Assembly: GCA_000733355.1 (NCBI GenBank)
Contig: JNVV01000005.1
Span: 1,805,132-1,869,131 of the forward strand
Reading direction: 5' to 3'
Length of the DNA stretch: 64,000 bases
Origin: Falciphora oryzae
Lineage: Eukaryota > Ascomycota > Sordariomycetes > Magnaporthales > Magnaporthaceae
Shown here piece after piece: positions 26,163 to 38,366 of the stretch. The notes beneath the pieces were generated by a model that made no database searches, was not told where the DNA came from, and saw only the letters and a list, made by a program, of their open reading frames with translations. The position numbers were made by a program, and so were the translations under genes. The first letter of the stretch is position 1. Each line of letters starts with the position of its first letter.

Positions 26163-27791
26163 TTAGTCAGTCTGGTTCTCCCAGCCCTCGGGCTTCTTCT
26201 GCCCCGTGACATCGAAATACCGCGATGTGCCTGGTGATGAGATTGTCAGCATGGCGAAACGGCAGAAATCACGGAGCGAATCAGTGACCAAAACTTACAG
26301 GAGTAGCCCTTCCAGTCAAAGTTCTCCTTGGGGTTGCAAGAGCACTTGAGCTGGGTGCGGACCTTCTCGCCCGTCGGGCAGTGGGTGAATGGCACGTGCC
26401 AGTAGGCGATGTCGTTGAAGAAGTGGATCTCCTCCTTCTTGAGCATCAGGCCAGCAGCGATGGAGTGGACGGGGGCGTCACCCCAGCGCTCGTAGAAGAA
26501 ACCGCCGTCCTTGTCAAGGGACTCGAAGTAGTCGATGTATTGTTTGGAGCGAAGCCAGTTCAGGCTGCCAATCTCAAAGTTGGACCACTGATGTTTTCTA
26601 GGTTAGTATACGCAGACACAAGAAGCAGGGGCGGTCTGCGAGAGAACGCAGGTCGCGAGGTACGAGGACGTACGAAATGGCACTTGTTGTAGGTCTCGCC
26701 GCCATCGTCGCTGAGGAATCCCATGGTGTTGCCCTCAGCAATGTGCTCCGGGTGGGCCTTCATGAACTTCTTGGTGCTGTCCCAGAGGGTGGGGATGGTC
26801 TCGATGTACTCGTACAGACTCAGCACGAAGCTGTACTTCTTCTTGTTCTCGTGCATGAAGCGGAAGGGGTCGTAGTGGATGTCGCAGTAGAGCTTGATGC
26901 TCGGCTCCACGCGCCAGTAGTAGTCGTAGTTGAGCATCAACTCCTGGCGGAAGAAGAAGCCCGACTCGAAGCGGCACATGTGGCGGTAGCTGACCGAGTC
27001 GCCGTAGATGATCTTGCGCTGCTTCATGTCCTCGCGCACCTTTGCGGCCTTGTCCTTGTCGATCCACTCGGGGAAGGACCAGTGCTCCTTGGGGATGAGG
27101 CCGTAGTGCGTCTTGCCCGAGCAGAGCGAGCTCGTGACCGTCTTGAACGTGTCGTCGAAGGGCTGGTCGTTGAGGAAGACCCAGTCGTAGTTGTAGCGCT
27201 TGTTGAAGCGGTCCTCGACCTGGCGGATCGAGTCGGCGATCTCCCAGACGTCCGAGTTGCGGGCGAGCGTCACGAAGGTTGCGTTCATGCGGGGGCCTGG
27301 CGCGATGCTGACGAGGTCGTCCCACTCGGGCTGGCCCGGCATCATGGCCATGGGGTGCTCGGCGCCGCCGTCCTTGGCCGGGCTCAGCGGCTTCGACGAC
27401 GGCTTTGAGACGGCCGACTCGGCCTTGTTGGCCGCCGGCGCCTTGGTCAGGGCCTCTTGCTTGGCGGGCGCGGCCACGGGTTCGTTCGCTGGCGTGTTGG
27501 GCTGCGCTGCCTTGTCGTTGTTCAGGCCGCTCCGACCGGTGCCGGTGTAGCCATCGGGCCTTAGTACGGCGCCATCGTAGGAAGAATGTGAGACGAAGTA
27601 GAAAATGGCGAGAACCTGTTTGGACGGACGGGTTAGTAGGGCACACGAGATTAACACCCCCAGTCCTTGGGCAGCGCTTGGAGGCAGAAGGCAGCCACAG
27701 GCGAAAGCAAGCAGCGCGGCGCACGGGGGTTTGAACGTACAAAAAATGAAAAAAGAATGTATCGCACGTAGCGAGCGCTACCAGCCGCCAT
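26163..27791 (-). CDS. GT15 alpha-1,2-mannosyltransferase (Kre2/Mnt1 family)
   Basis: Four exons: 27791-27741, 27615-26674, 26587-26299 and 26230-26163, 449 residues in phase. It is a type II Golgi membrane protein. The short cytoplasmic start [11 protein letters not shown] is followed by a membrane anchor ([15 protein letters not shown]) split by intron 1, then an Ala/Lys/Pro-rich stem to about residue 110. The catalytic domain has [64 protein letters not shown] (acceptor and metal region), [16 protein letters not shown] and, after intron 2, [11 protein letters not shown] with the Glu aligned to the proposed catalytic residue of yeast Kre2. It transfers mannose from GDP-Man to O- and N-glycans of wall glycoproteins. 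The promoter is shared with PAT1 across 2.8 kb. Confidence 0.96.
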
Positions 27792-30566
27792 CTTGAATAC
27801 TCGCAGGCGTTTATGGCGATGGGTGCAAAGGTTGGAAGATGGAGAAGAGGAGTTGCGGCGATGGGGTCGGATGGCGGACAGATCGCCAGTGGTTTATTCT
27901 CCTGTCCAGCTCGCAAAAAAAGAGGACAAGACTGCTTGGCAGCTCAAGACGAAAGAAAAAAAGGGGGTGTGGGGTGCCGGCTGACGACGGCGCAGGGGGG
28001 CGGGCAAGGGCGTTGAGTAGTTCGGGTCGAGCAGCACACGGTACGACCCAAGCCACGGGCAAGAATGTCGGGGCGGGGAGGAGGGCTAATGGTTGGTCAT
28101 TGCCGGGGGATTTGTGCGTGGTGGTGAGAGGTGGCAAGAAGTTAGGTTTCGCGAGTAGGAGGGAGAAAGAGGAAACCGCCAAGCAAAAAACACATCAAAT
28201 AAACATGATTGAGCGAACGGGCAGCGATGGCAGCATTAACGGGCTCGAACAGTGCAGGAGATCAAGATCAAGCCCATCGAACGGCCACGCTGCAGACTCG
28301 CAGTTGGGTGTTAGAAAGACCATCCAGAAGGGGCCCTCGGGGAAGGAAGACCCCGGCCAGGTGCCAATCGGCTCTGAATGCTCCATGCGCGTGTTGTCAG
28401 CGTCACCCTTGCCTGGCGTGAGTGAACCCCTTGCCCCTGTCATTCCATAGCAGACGGCGTTGGATCCATTATCAAATCGATCCCGAGCTGGGTTCTGTGT
28501 CCCGTCCATGCCCGAATTGTATCCAGCAACAGCCTTCAACCTGGCATGGCGGATCAGAGGTTGATGGCATGGAACTCGACAAGCCATCCATCGAAACCAG
28601 TGAAACCATCCAGAGATGTATTATTCCTTCGAAAACCTCAGGGGACGGATGGGGTCCATGATCTTCCCCCGCAGCACAGTCTTAGATCTGCCCGACCCAC
28701 CTAGCGACGATGCTACCTCCGCGATGGACTGAGTTCGCTGTTAAATGAGGGCTCGTACACGTATACGGCAGACACCTCTCCTTGCATGCGCTGATTTGAG
28801 CGCCTATGAATGCGAATGGCACTGAAACCCTCAGCTGCTGCTATTCCCGCCCGAGATCCCGGATATGACTGGCATGGCTGCATCGTCTTGCTTTTCCTTT
28901 GCTCCACGCGTCGCTCGCGTGCTTTTTTTGATCGAGTCTAGAATTCAATGGCCGCCCTCGAGCGACGTCCTATGTTACTAGTATGTGTTAGTATCCTGGC
29001 TGGAATATCTAACCCCTTTTCTTCATGCCGTCGCCTCCAGCGCATCATCTTGTTCGCATTGCGTGCCCGGTCGTTCAGCTTTCAGGCGACTTCTTTCATG
29101 GGTCTGTTCGCTTCCATCAAGTCAAGACAGCCAGCCCACTTCCCGCCCGCCTTCTGCCCTGCGGGTCTCCCGTGGTGTGCGCCAAGAACAGGGCAAGTGT
29201 TTACTAGTCGATTGCGTCGACTTAGACCTGCATGTCGGGGCTATATTGTGTGGCTTCTTCCGCGCTTTACGTTTGGCACAAGTTCCTTTGATCATCGGCC
29301 ACTCTAGTCCTGTCTTGCCCACTTTAATCTTTAATTCACCCTATCCTCCGGTTGCAGATGTCCTGCGTGGTACCCCATGAACTACGAGGCATGAACAGTC
29401 GGATCAGTCTACATCGCAACGGCAAGGCCAAGCAGTCAACAGGAAGGCCTCTTGTAAAAAGCAACCGGGCCTGTGAGGTTTTTCCCTTCTCGACTTGCTG
29501 CCCTGAATGTGGCCTCCTTTCTTTGTCCTTCACCCCACACCCTGCAAACTAAAATGCCTCTTGCAGGTTGGGTCCCCTTGTGTCAGAGTTGGGCCGGACG
29601 CCGAGGCATGCCCGATGCAGCAGAGAGCTCTCAGAGTTGTCGGGTCCCGCGGGCGCCCCCGCCGTCCAGTGGCGCACCGTGAGCTTTATCGATAAATGGT
29701 AGCTTGTGGTGGATTTGCCAACAGCGGGGCTCATGTGACCAAACGCATGACCTCACCAAGCCCAGTGCGACGGCCCTTTGCGCTTGGCCGCACCATCACA
29801 ACATTTCCCCACCATCATTTTCCCGCCCTCGCCGCATTTTGACGTTGGGCCTCTCGATCCTTCGCCAACGCCCGACTTTGGCCAACCCTGCACCCGCGCA
29901 TTCTCGTCGCCGGTGTTTTCCCAACCGGGCCTGCTTCCGTCTTTGGGCTTGCCCGGGCCTTTCCTTTCCTCCGCTTCGCGCTGTCTTTCTGCTTCTCGTC
30001 GGCTGTTTGTCTTTCGGCTGCTGCTGCTGTCCGCCGTCGACTGCGCAGCGTTTCCCATTCTTGAACGCCACCTTATCTTTCTGCTGCATCATCATCATGG
30101 TAGATCCCAGAGCTGTTTGGTGGATAATATTGGTTTCAGCATAACTGTGAGCACTCCCTTCTCGTGCTCTCCAGCTCTCACTCATCGCGCCGCGAGCCAC
30201 CTACCCGACGGCGGACTATACGGCCGGACTCGTTCGCACTCACCGGACTATGGCATCTGCCTTACTTGCCCTCTGCCCTCGTTCCAAAACCCTGACCAGC
30301 GGGTACACCTTCCGGTCTCGTTCCTTCTAAGCGGATGGTAGTGTGTCTTGTGTCGCACAATCCTCTTTGCCCACATATCAAAGCCTATCGCTCTGTCGCG
30401 GCTTTGATCGATGCGTCTTTTTTCGCCCTTGATGCGCCTTCCCTTCATTACCCAAGCGTGTGCCAGGGTAAAGATGCCTTGCTCTTTTGATTCACTACTA
30501 ACCCATTCCTCACTCATCATAGTTTCTCTCGCTCCCCGTTCTTAACTTGCACCGTTATCCGCCAAG
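27792..30566. other. Long divergent intergenic region between the mannosyltransferase and PAT1
   Basis: 2.8 kb with no supported gene. The right 850 bases are pyrimidine-rich and look like a long PAT1 5' leader containing a candidate intron, listed separately. Confidence 0.45.
30147..30522 (+). other. Candidate intron in the PAT1 5' leader
   Basis: A GTGAGC donor at 30147 and a strong acceptor at 30521-30522, with branch-like CTAAC about 22 bases before it and a pyrimidine-rich interval, would remove 376 nt ending 44 bases before the PAT1 start. It is seen only as splice consensus; the donor choice is uncertain. Confidence 0.3.
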
Positions 30567-33146
30567 ATGTCTTTCTTCGGCTTCGATACGTCAGGCCACA
30601 ACAAGGCCGCGCCCGGCTTCTCTCAGGCCCACGATCCATTTGCCGGCCTCCGCCATGGAGACGACGAGGGAGATGCGCTCGAGTTTGAGGATACATACGA
30701 TGGCCTGGGCGACCAGCTAGACGAGACGGACGACGCTTTCAATGACGATACCTTTGGTGGCGGGGGTGATTCGAACGCTGGCAAGGTTGGCAAGGACTTC
30801 GACTTCTTCGGACAGACGGCCAAGGTGGCCAACGCCATCGACGAGGAGTCTGTTCGCTACAGCCGTCAGCATCCTGCTCCTCGGGCAGCTGCACCTATTG
30901 CGGACTATCAGTATCCCACTCATGCGCCGCAGCATGCTCCCCAGCCGGTACGTTCGGGCTACGAAAAGTACAGGGAGTCTGAGCCGGTTCCCGAGCTCCA
31001 GGCCGATGCAGCTCTCTGGGGCGTGGCGCCCAAGCGACAACCCTCTGCGACGACCCCCACTCCGGCGGCTGCTGCGCCGGCGCCGCAACCCGCTGCTAGC
31101 AGAAAGATGATGAGCCTGGAGGAGGTTGAAGCTGCCATGCGGGCACAGTCAAAGAAGCCCGAGCCCTCCCCTATCCCGGCCCACCAGCACCTGGCGCAAG
31201 CTCAGGCCCCTCAGTATCCCGGGGTTGCGCCTGCTCAACAGCCAATGGACTTCTTGTATGCCCAGCAGCAGCAGCAGCAGTTCCATCGCATGCCTTCCCC
31301 CGCCGAACATGGCCGTCCTCTGGACCCGAATATGTCGCACGGACCCGGACATGGTGGTCCAATCTCTATCCTCCAGCGGCCGCAGTCCAAGACGCCTGTG
31401 GGATCTCAGCCTCCCCACGTGCCCCAGCAAGCCCCTGTGGCCCACCACCAGCACCATCCCCAGGCGCCCTCGTCGATGAAGCCTATGCAAATTCTGCAGA
31501 ACCCCAACCGCCACGTTGGACCCCACCCGGCTCATGCTGCGCATCAGCGACCGCAAGGCTCCTACCCGCCGAACCTCCTCGCGCACCCCTCGCAGCTGGC
31601 TCAGCTGAACGATGAGGAGAAGAACGCGTACCTGGAGCAGGAGGCTCGCCGTGCTAAGCGCAACCACAAGATCTTCATGCTCTCCAAGGACAACGGCCTC
31701 ATGACCCCCCAGGACAAGAACTTTATCACCAGGATTCAGCTCCAGCAGCTGGTTGCTGCCACTGGCAACCCCATCGACCAGGGCACTGATGATAACCTCG
31801 CTGAGGACTTCTACTACCAGGTCCACAGCCAGATCCGTGGCAGCCACCGCCAGCACCCTGGCCAGCCGCTGAACAACTTTGCGCAGACTTACCTGTATCA
31901 GACCGGGAGTCGGCAGAATGGAACCCGCCGCCAGCACCGCGGGCCGGAGAATCATGTCCAGCGTATGGAGCAGCAGGTCCAGCGTGCTGTAGAGGCCGCC
32001 AAGAACAAGCCGAAGAACAAGCAGCTTGTAATCGAGGGCAGTCTGGGCAAGATCTCGTTCAGCAATGCAAAGACCCCCAAGCCGCTGCTCAACATCAAGC
32101 GCAACGACAACAATGCGGATGCGAACCGCCCTGGTAGCTCTCACCGGAGCGCGTCGTCGGCCACCGTCAACCGCAAGATGCTCCTTGCCGATGTCGAGAA
32201 GGTGTACAGCAGCCTCATGAAGATGGAGGACCATGATCGCAAGATGCCGCCCCCGCCTAACGACCCGACCAACGTCGGACTTGCTCACGAACACGCGCAC
32301 TGGTCGCGTGTGGCGGAGCAGCTGAACAACCAGCTCTGGAACGAGCTCAAGGTTCACGAGCCCATCGGAGCCACCGTCATCCACCCTTTCATCGCCTTCC
32401 TCTCGTGCCCCAAGGGCAAGAAGGCTATTCCTCGTGTCTTCCGCCATCTCAACCACGAGCAGCGCCTGTCCATTCTCACCATGATTGTTCTGCACCTAGA
32501 CAAGCTCGACGTAGTTCGTGGTGCTGCAGACGACGCTGGCGAGACGATGCTTAATGCTGCTCTGCGCGAGAGCATCGAGCTGTTCTCGGTTGCCATTATG
32601 GACACGCTCTTCAAGTTCATGTCGGAGCTGAACCTCGACATCGTTACCGGGGTGCTTGGAATTCTGTCTACTACCAACGTCGATCTTGTCGCTCGGTCTC
32701 GCATCGGGGCTTCTGTCTTGACCATGATATTGTCCAGAGCCGAGATCCTGAAGCAGGCTGGAGCTCCCCAGCCGCTCATGGACAGCTGGTATGTTCTTTC
32801 GCCCCTCCGACATGTTTTGTTCCCCTCCTCTTAGCGTGACTCTGACAAAGTGAGCAGGACTTCCACGTACAACAAATTCTTCAACCTTTTAGAGCCAACC
32901 CTGCCACGCATCTTCCCTGGCTCAGTCAACTCGGGCCAGGACATCTACGTCTGGCAGCTACTTGCCGCGCTTGGAATCGGTGCGAACCAGGACCAGCAGC
33001 AGCGGCTTGTTCTCGGCGTCAAGGATCGCGTCATGGACACTGTGGCTCTTTCCAAGACGCTTCCGGCCGACATGGCTCAATCGCGTCTGCAGAACGTGAA
33101 CCTGTTCATGCGCTCCATCGGCCTGGACGTGGAGCTGCTGGTCTGA
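30567..33146 (+). CDS. PAT1: Pat1, mRNA decapping activator
   Basis: Two exons, 30567-32788 and 32858-33146, 836 residues in phase. The N-terminus MSFFGFDTSGHNKAAPGF is conserved in fungal Pat1, followed by an acidic segment (DEGDALEFEDTYDGL) that in yeast contacts Dhh1. Residues about 110-340 are Pro/Gln/His-rich and disordered, with a five-Gln run. A conserved middle part has LNDEEKNAYLEQEARRAKRN, then DKNFITRIQLQQLV and DNLAEDFYYQVHSQIRG. The alpha-helical C-terminal (Pat-C) domain covers about 540-836, with RKMLLADVEKVYSSLMKMED, FLSCPKGKKAIPRVFRHL and WQLLAALGIGANQDQQQRLV. Pat1 bridges the Lsm1-7 ring and Dcp1/Dcp2 in P-bodies and represses translation. A 5'-leader intron is possible. Confidence 0.96.
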
Positions 33147-34127
33147 AAGGATCTGGCAACATGATTTTGCATCGCATCACAATTTTTTTTTGGAAGGCTC
33201 TTTTCCATTTATTTTCCATGTCTGGACTGCCCTAGCGTATACAAACATACCACGAGGGCCAGAGAAATATCCAGCAGTTCGGCCTGAGAAGCCTAGTGGC
33301 AAGCCTGATGGTATGAGCATCGATATGACTCAAATGACGGGTGGTCAATATTTGAAGGATGTTCGAGTAACATGTGGCGACACAATCTGACACGGGAGGG
33401 CGAGTGCCATGACCCGATTGCTCGTTACATTTCGAGGAAACATTGAGACCCTGCGGGGATATGGGGTTTGGTTTGGACGCGCGCGGAGGGGGCCGCAAGG
33501 GGACGCTGAGGGATGAAGGGTTCGAGGAGATGTCACTCCCTGGTCCGTTGGTCAAGTGGTATGGCCATTTATGAGGCGCAGACTGCGGCCTGTATGACGG
33601 GAGATGGAGGCGGCAATGGTGGCAGCTTGATCGGTCAAGCGGAATATTCATAGCTTCTATGGAAAACAGAAGCGTGTGGGAAAATATGGTTACGAAGCTG
33701 GTTGGAGTATTTTAAAGCATGATAAACAACACGCACTCCGCCCTGCGCGACGGTACAGGGGCGCCTGTTCCTATTTTGAGGGTCGGCTTGAGGTCTCAAC
33801 TGTTCTTAGTCTTCGAACAGGTAGGCTAGGTAGTCAACAGATGTTGCGTCATTTGCACTCAGCATCCAGTAGGAAAGAGGGTCCTTTAGAGGGACAATAT
33901 GCCCATTGATGATGCACTTTTGTATCTGCAACGCCACGTATGCGATGGTAAAGGGGAAATGAAAACCCAGATCCGCCCCCAAAAAAAGCCGATGCACGCA
34001 ACTCCTGGTCCTTTACCTACCCTGTCAATGCGAAGGAAAAGACCGGCCCAGAGATACCGACCCAAGACATGTACACCCAACGGGCCAGAACAAAGCAAGG
34101 CCCGTATTGCCGTCGGCCGATAATGCC
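33147..34127. other. Convergent spacer between PAT1 and RPC37
   Basis: 3' regions of two convergent genes; no coding signal. T-rich tract just after the PAT1 stop (about 33182-33191). Confidence 0.45.
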
Positions 34128-35548
34128 CTAGTCTAAGTCCATGGCCGTCGCACTGCTCGCTCCTGCTCTCGATTTGCCAGCTCTCCGCGCTGCTGGTGTC
34201 GCAGAGGCAGACCTAGACGTTTGCGCACACTCGTCGTCCCCACCCTCGCCGCCGCCCGGCCGCGGCACCTCGAGGCCGCTGACGACGTGCAGCAGCTCCG
34301 TCTCGTCCCACCTGGTGCCGAGCTTGGCGACGCGGTCGACGAGGCGCCCCTCCTCGTCCCCGTCCTCGTCCTCGGCGGCCTTCCCCTTCCCCTTGCCCTC
34401 GTCCTCCTCCTCTTCTGCCGCTGACGGCTGGCGGTGGTTGTTGTCGAGCCCGCGGTGCACGAGGCTCTCCTCGTACACGGCCCAGGCGTCGTCGGCGCTC
34501 TCGTCGACGTAGGCCAGGCGCTTCCACGGCTCCGTCTGCACGGCCTTGAGCCGGTCCGCCATGGTCACCTCGGCACCGGCGGCGCCGCTGTCGTCGCTCT
34601 CGACGGCTCCCGCCGACTTGACCGTCATGTGGACGGCGCGCGGCGCGGGGCCGGAGCTGCCGCCTCCCGGGCCGGAGCCTGAGCCTTGGCCGCCGCCGCC
34701 GCTGTTAGCGCCGTTAGCGCCGGACTCTGCGCTGCGGCGGGTGGCGCGCTCGAGCTCCGCCTTGGCGTCGATGTGGTGGAGTTGGGGGCGGAGGAGGGCG
34801 AGGTTCGTGATGGGGGTGAGGTGTATGTTGTCTTTTGTTCGTGGGCGCAATCAGATGTTAGCTTCCGGGGCACAGTGTTTCTAGTAGGCGTAGGTGTTTT
34901 TGTGGTCAACATACCACCGCTGAATACGCCGATCATATACCTGGTCTGGCCGTCCCCCGTCGCGATCTGGCCGCCCAGCGTGTGCGTGCGCAGGACCTTG
35001 TCGCGCCGGATGGCCTCGTTGAAGTCGGCCGCGCTGACCCCGCCGCCCACCACTTCTATGTCGTCGTCCCCACCGCCGCCGCCGCCTCTCCTGCCGCCGC
35101 CGCCCACGCCGCCGGCTTTCGCCTCGGCGGCCGTGATGCGCAGCGCGGGGGCGCCGACGCCGAACCCGCCCGCCAGGCCGTGGGCGCCGCCCGCGCGCGA
35201 GGCGTTGGACTGGGCCAGGGCCTTGCCCCAGTTGACGCCCTTGGCGCGGTCGTAGGAGGCCGCGTGCCCCAGCGGCATGTCGAGCTCGACCATGCCCGAG
35301 GCGGGCTTGAGGCGCAGCTCGGTCGCGCCGTTGAGGTAGTCGACGTTGCGGTTCGGGTGCTGCAAGACCAGGAGCTGCTGGTGGGCGGGGAGCTCGGGCT
35401 TGAGCAGGACGTGGTAGCTCTCCACGATCGGGTCGTCCGGCTCCGAGTCTTCCGGGTCGGAGTTGGAGCGCGAGGGGGTGGGGTGAGGCTCGACCGAGGA
35501 GGAGGTGGTCGTGGGGACTGTGAGGGGGGATGCTGAGGCGGAGGCCAT
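34128..35548 (-). CDS. RPC37: RNA polymerase III subunit Rpc37/RPC5 (Sin-like)
   Basis: Two exons, 35548-34915 and 34831-34128, 445 residues in phase; start chosen at MASASASPLTVPT because sequence upstream of it lacks coding character. The signature is DPIVESYHVLLKPELPAHQQ, then LLVLQHPNRN and ELRLKPASGMVELDMPL, the dimerisation barrel of Rpc37 that pairs with Rpc53. After a Gly-rich insert come FNEAIRRDKVLRTHTLGGQI and TRYMIGVFSG, then across the intron HLTPITNLALLRPQLHHIDA. The C-terminal 200 residues are acidic and low-complexity but contain EPWKRLAYVDESADDAWAVY, also family-typical. Rpc37-Rpc53 acts in promoter opening, termination and reinitiation on tRNA and 5S genes. Divergent from the small secreted protein at 36.8 kb. 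Confidence 0.92.
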
Positions 35549-36838
35549 TGTGGACTTGGTTTGGCCCCTTGCGCCAACTATGGCCGGGGTTCGTGTGGCA
35601 AAGACCGCCTCTTTCCCCGTCCGGCCGTCGAAACTCCAACGGCTGGGTGTTTTGCGCCGGGCCGGAAACCGCGTCGCAGTCGCGAAAAGAGGCGTTGCTA
35701 ACTGAGGAATAGTCGATCGCGACTGGTGCGGCGCAAAGACCCCCACCCGCCAATTTTTCTTTCTTCCTTCTTCAATCCCCAGCCGTCTTACTCACTCAAC
35801 CCCACGCGCGGGAGTCCACTCCGGCCGCTGTGACGTCGGCAGTCACAGCGCTTTTGGGCACATGCTGGTGGAGTAAGCCTGCCTAATACAGTCATCCCGC
35901 GCGATCTTCAAATGCAGGTCCTCCAGTCGTCCCTTGTCCTCGCCTTTGCGGCTCCCTCATGATTATTGGGTGACAGGAAGAATCCGGCAGCTTTCCGCGG
36001 GCATGCTCAGGCGCTCCATGCGATGCCCTGGTTCAAGTCCCGCGCTCGGCTTGCTTGCAAATCAATAACTCCCCTGCGCCATCCGTGTCTTGAGGTCGCG
36101 AAGGACCAGTGCTCGAGACTCTCGACCCATCACCTTGGGCGCGGGCGATGAGTGATAGTCATGCCTTCATACAAATTTGTGCTCTTTTTTATTTTTGGCC
36201 GCTTTGACTCTATCAATATGAAGCTTTTCATGCGAATCCATTTTCGTCCGCGCAGTTTCTTCCTGCACCAGCGCGCTGCTTATAGCAAGCCAAGACTTTC
36301 CACCTTTAGCACTGCCCCACCGTAGACACAGTCTGATTCCATCTGACGAAACACCAACACCCACGCCGGACCTTGCAAACCCTCGCTCTGGTTCTCAGCC
36401 CCTCCTAAAGCAACGACACAAATGCAAGAAGATCCCCGCTATGTGGGCTGCTGTGGGGAGGCAATACTCGTGCTTTCTTCTTCCTAGACCATTGCTCGAG
36501 TTTCATCCCCTGCTGCCCATCTCCGTCCGAAGCCTCGCTGATTCTTCCCGCTGCAGATCAACCCACGAAAATACACCCCCGACGAGCGGACATCCCAGTC
36601 TCCGCCCGCTTACACGGCCCGAACCAGCGCCAGTCTGGCAGAAGCACGAGCAGAGCGTGCCTTGATTAACAAAACAGATCCCCCGATCCTCCGTTCTTCG
36701 TCGACTCTTAACATACAGGACATATTAACCAACCAGCCGAACAGCGCTCTCCGTCGCTGCTGACCGTTCTTTTCTTCCCGCCTCGGCGCGTCTCCACTGA
36801 TAGCCCAGCATCCCGAAAGGCGCCTCCCACATGCCAAT
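35549..36838. other. Divergent intergenic region, 1.3 kb
   Basis: Promoters of RPC37 (leftward) and the small secreted protein (rightward). No gene seen; a tRNA B-box-like string near 36027 has no supporting stems. Confidence 0.4.
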
Positions 36839-37312
36839 ATGCTCCATATACTTACGATAGCTGCAGCTTTCTGCTTCCTCCTTCTCCCAGCCCTGTCGAT
36901 CGCGGCACCGATACCAAGAGAGATCCAGGTCTCGCCCGAACTACACGCCGTGATCCACGGGCTCTCGGCTCGGGACGAGGTCAAACGCATCTCCGTGAAG
37001 GAATGCAAAGAGGACAGGAAGGGTGGATTCGAGTTCTGTGCCGAGGGTCGCAATCTCTGTAAGTCATTATGCCCACGCTCCAACCTTTCCTAGACGTTCC
37101 CTCTGTCCACGGCTACTGACATACCGCAACCAACCCGGCCAGGCGAGTCCAAGGATGACAACAACAATCTCAAGTGGGAGTTTGTCGGGGGTTCAAGCAT
37201 AAGCTGTCCGTCCTCCGGCTGGACTAGAAACCCCTCGATATCCAGCATCAAGGTCGGCAGGTCAGCAGCAGATACGGACTCGGACATCGCCCCGCCGCCA
37301 GAGGCTGGATAA
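36839..37312 (+). CDS. Small secreted protein, unknown family
   Basis: Two exons, 36839-37058 and 37143-37312, 129 residues in phase; the single intron has GTAAGT and a CCAG acceptor. Signal peptide at residues 1-22 (MLHILTIAAAFCFLLLPALS, then IAA). The mature protein is about 107 residues with four cysteines (KECKED, FEFCAEG, LCESK, ISCPSS), enough for two disulphides. It has a short basic-acidic segment KECKEDRKGGFEFC and a disordered, acidic Pro-rich C-terminus (DSDIAPPPEAG). No known domain is recognised. It is secreted by prediction; size and cysteine content are compatible with an effector or an extracellular regulator, but that is inference. Confidence 0.65.
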
Positions 37313-38366
37313 GCAGGTATCGGGTGATGGAGAAGCGTCCGCAGCATGATCTAACGACATTTAAGATTGATGATACCCTTGATATAGGAAGAATAATGAC
37401 AGTACGGGAAGATAAAAACTCTTTTTTTTTCCTATCACGATTTTGCCGAAGTGTCTGCTCCTATCCAGGTTCCTTTGTCCCCTCGTCCGATGTATCGAAG
37501 CGTAAGGGTTCCTGTTTGTCCCTAATCCATCTCTTCTTCTATTCCATATGCCGTCATTCACCTGTTCCCAGGGCAGGTGAGTATGCCACTCACGAGGCAC
37601 ATGGGTGAATCACCCCTCTGGTATGATGATTGTGTGCCTTTGCCATAACCTCTCTACCTGACTCACCAGGGGAGCATACGCGCATTGTCTAGGAAAGTTC
37701 TTTAGCTCGCCCAGGCACCTGTCCCTTGCTCGGTTCTTTGACGCATATGGTTAACACGGCCTCCATCTCCTCTGCATCCATCTCTCCAGGACATGCCCTC
37801 CTTCGGCTTCGCCAGCGCCCTTGGCGTCGTGATGTTCGACTTGAACATATATCAGCTCCATAAAGTCCCACCACGCTCGAGTCTACCCAGCGCGACGCCG
37901 GCAAATCACGGCGAACCACTAGCGTCTACCAGTGGTCCAGGAGGAAACGAAGCGCAGTCTTCATGACCCCCATAGATAGCAGCTGTCTCTTCAAACACAA
38001 GGGTAGAGGTTGAGCATGATGATAGACAGGGTGAGTACGGCCCATCCGTTGATAACTGTAGACTGCCTACTTGAGCAAGTATCTAATTCGAGCTTGCATG
38101 CAGGCTTTGACCAGGTGCCCCGAGTTATGTCGGGTGGGATGGGGCGTCGAAGGGCTGAGGTCATTAAGTGTAGTGAATCGGCTAGGCTCTGAACGGAATC
38201 GAAATACAAAGCTGTATTTAGCGCTCACACTTTCTTGAACTTGACTCTCTGATTTTAGGCTGATCTCACTCGCTCTTGAGTCTACATTGCTTGTGAGCTA
38301 TTGCTACGAATGGTAATGTCGTACACATGTGCTCTGTTTGACCTGTGGCAACTACACCGGTGCCGG
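37313..38366. other. Intergenic, 1.05 kb
   Basis: 3' flank of two convergent genes. A minus-strand ORF at 37919-37689 is not convincing. Nothing else seen. Confidence 0.4.

Noticed and set aside
31149..32495. 448-codon minus-strand ORF inside PAT1
   Set aside because: Antisense shadow; Leu/Val/Arg-rich with no motif.
36015..36050. GGTTCAAGTCC string resembling a tRNA B box
   Set aside because: The flanking bases cannot form a T stem and there is no matching acceptor or anticodon arm.
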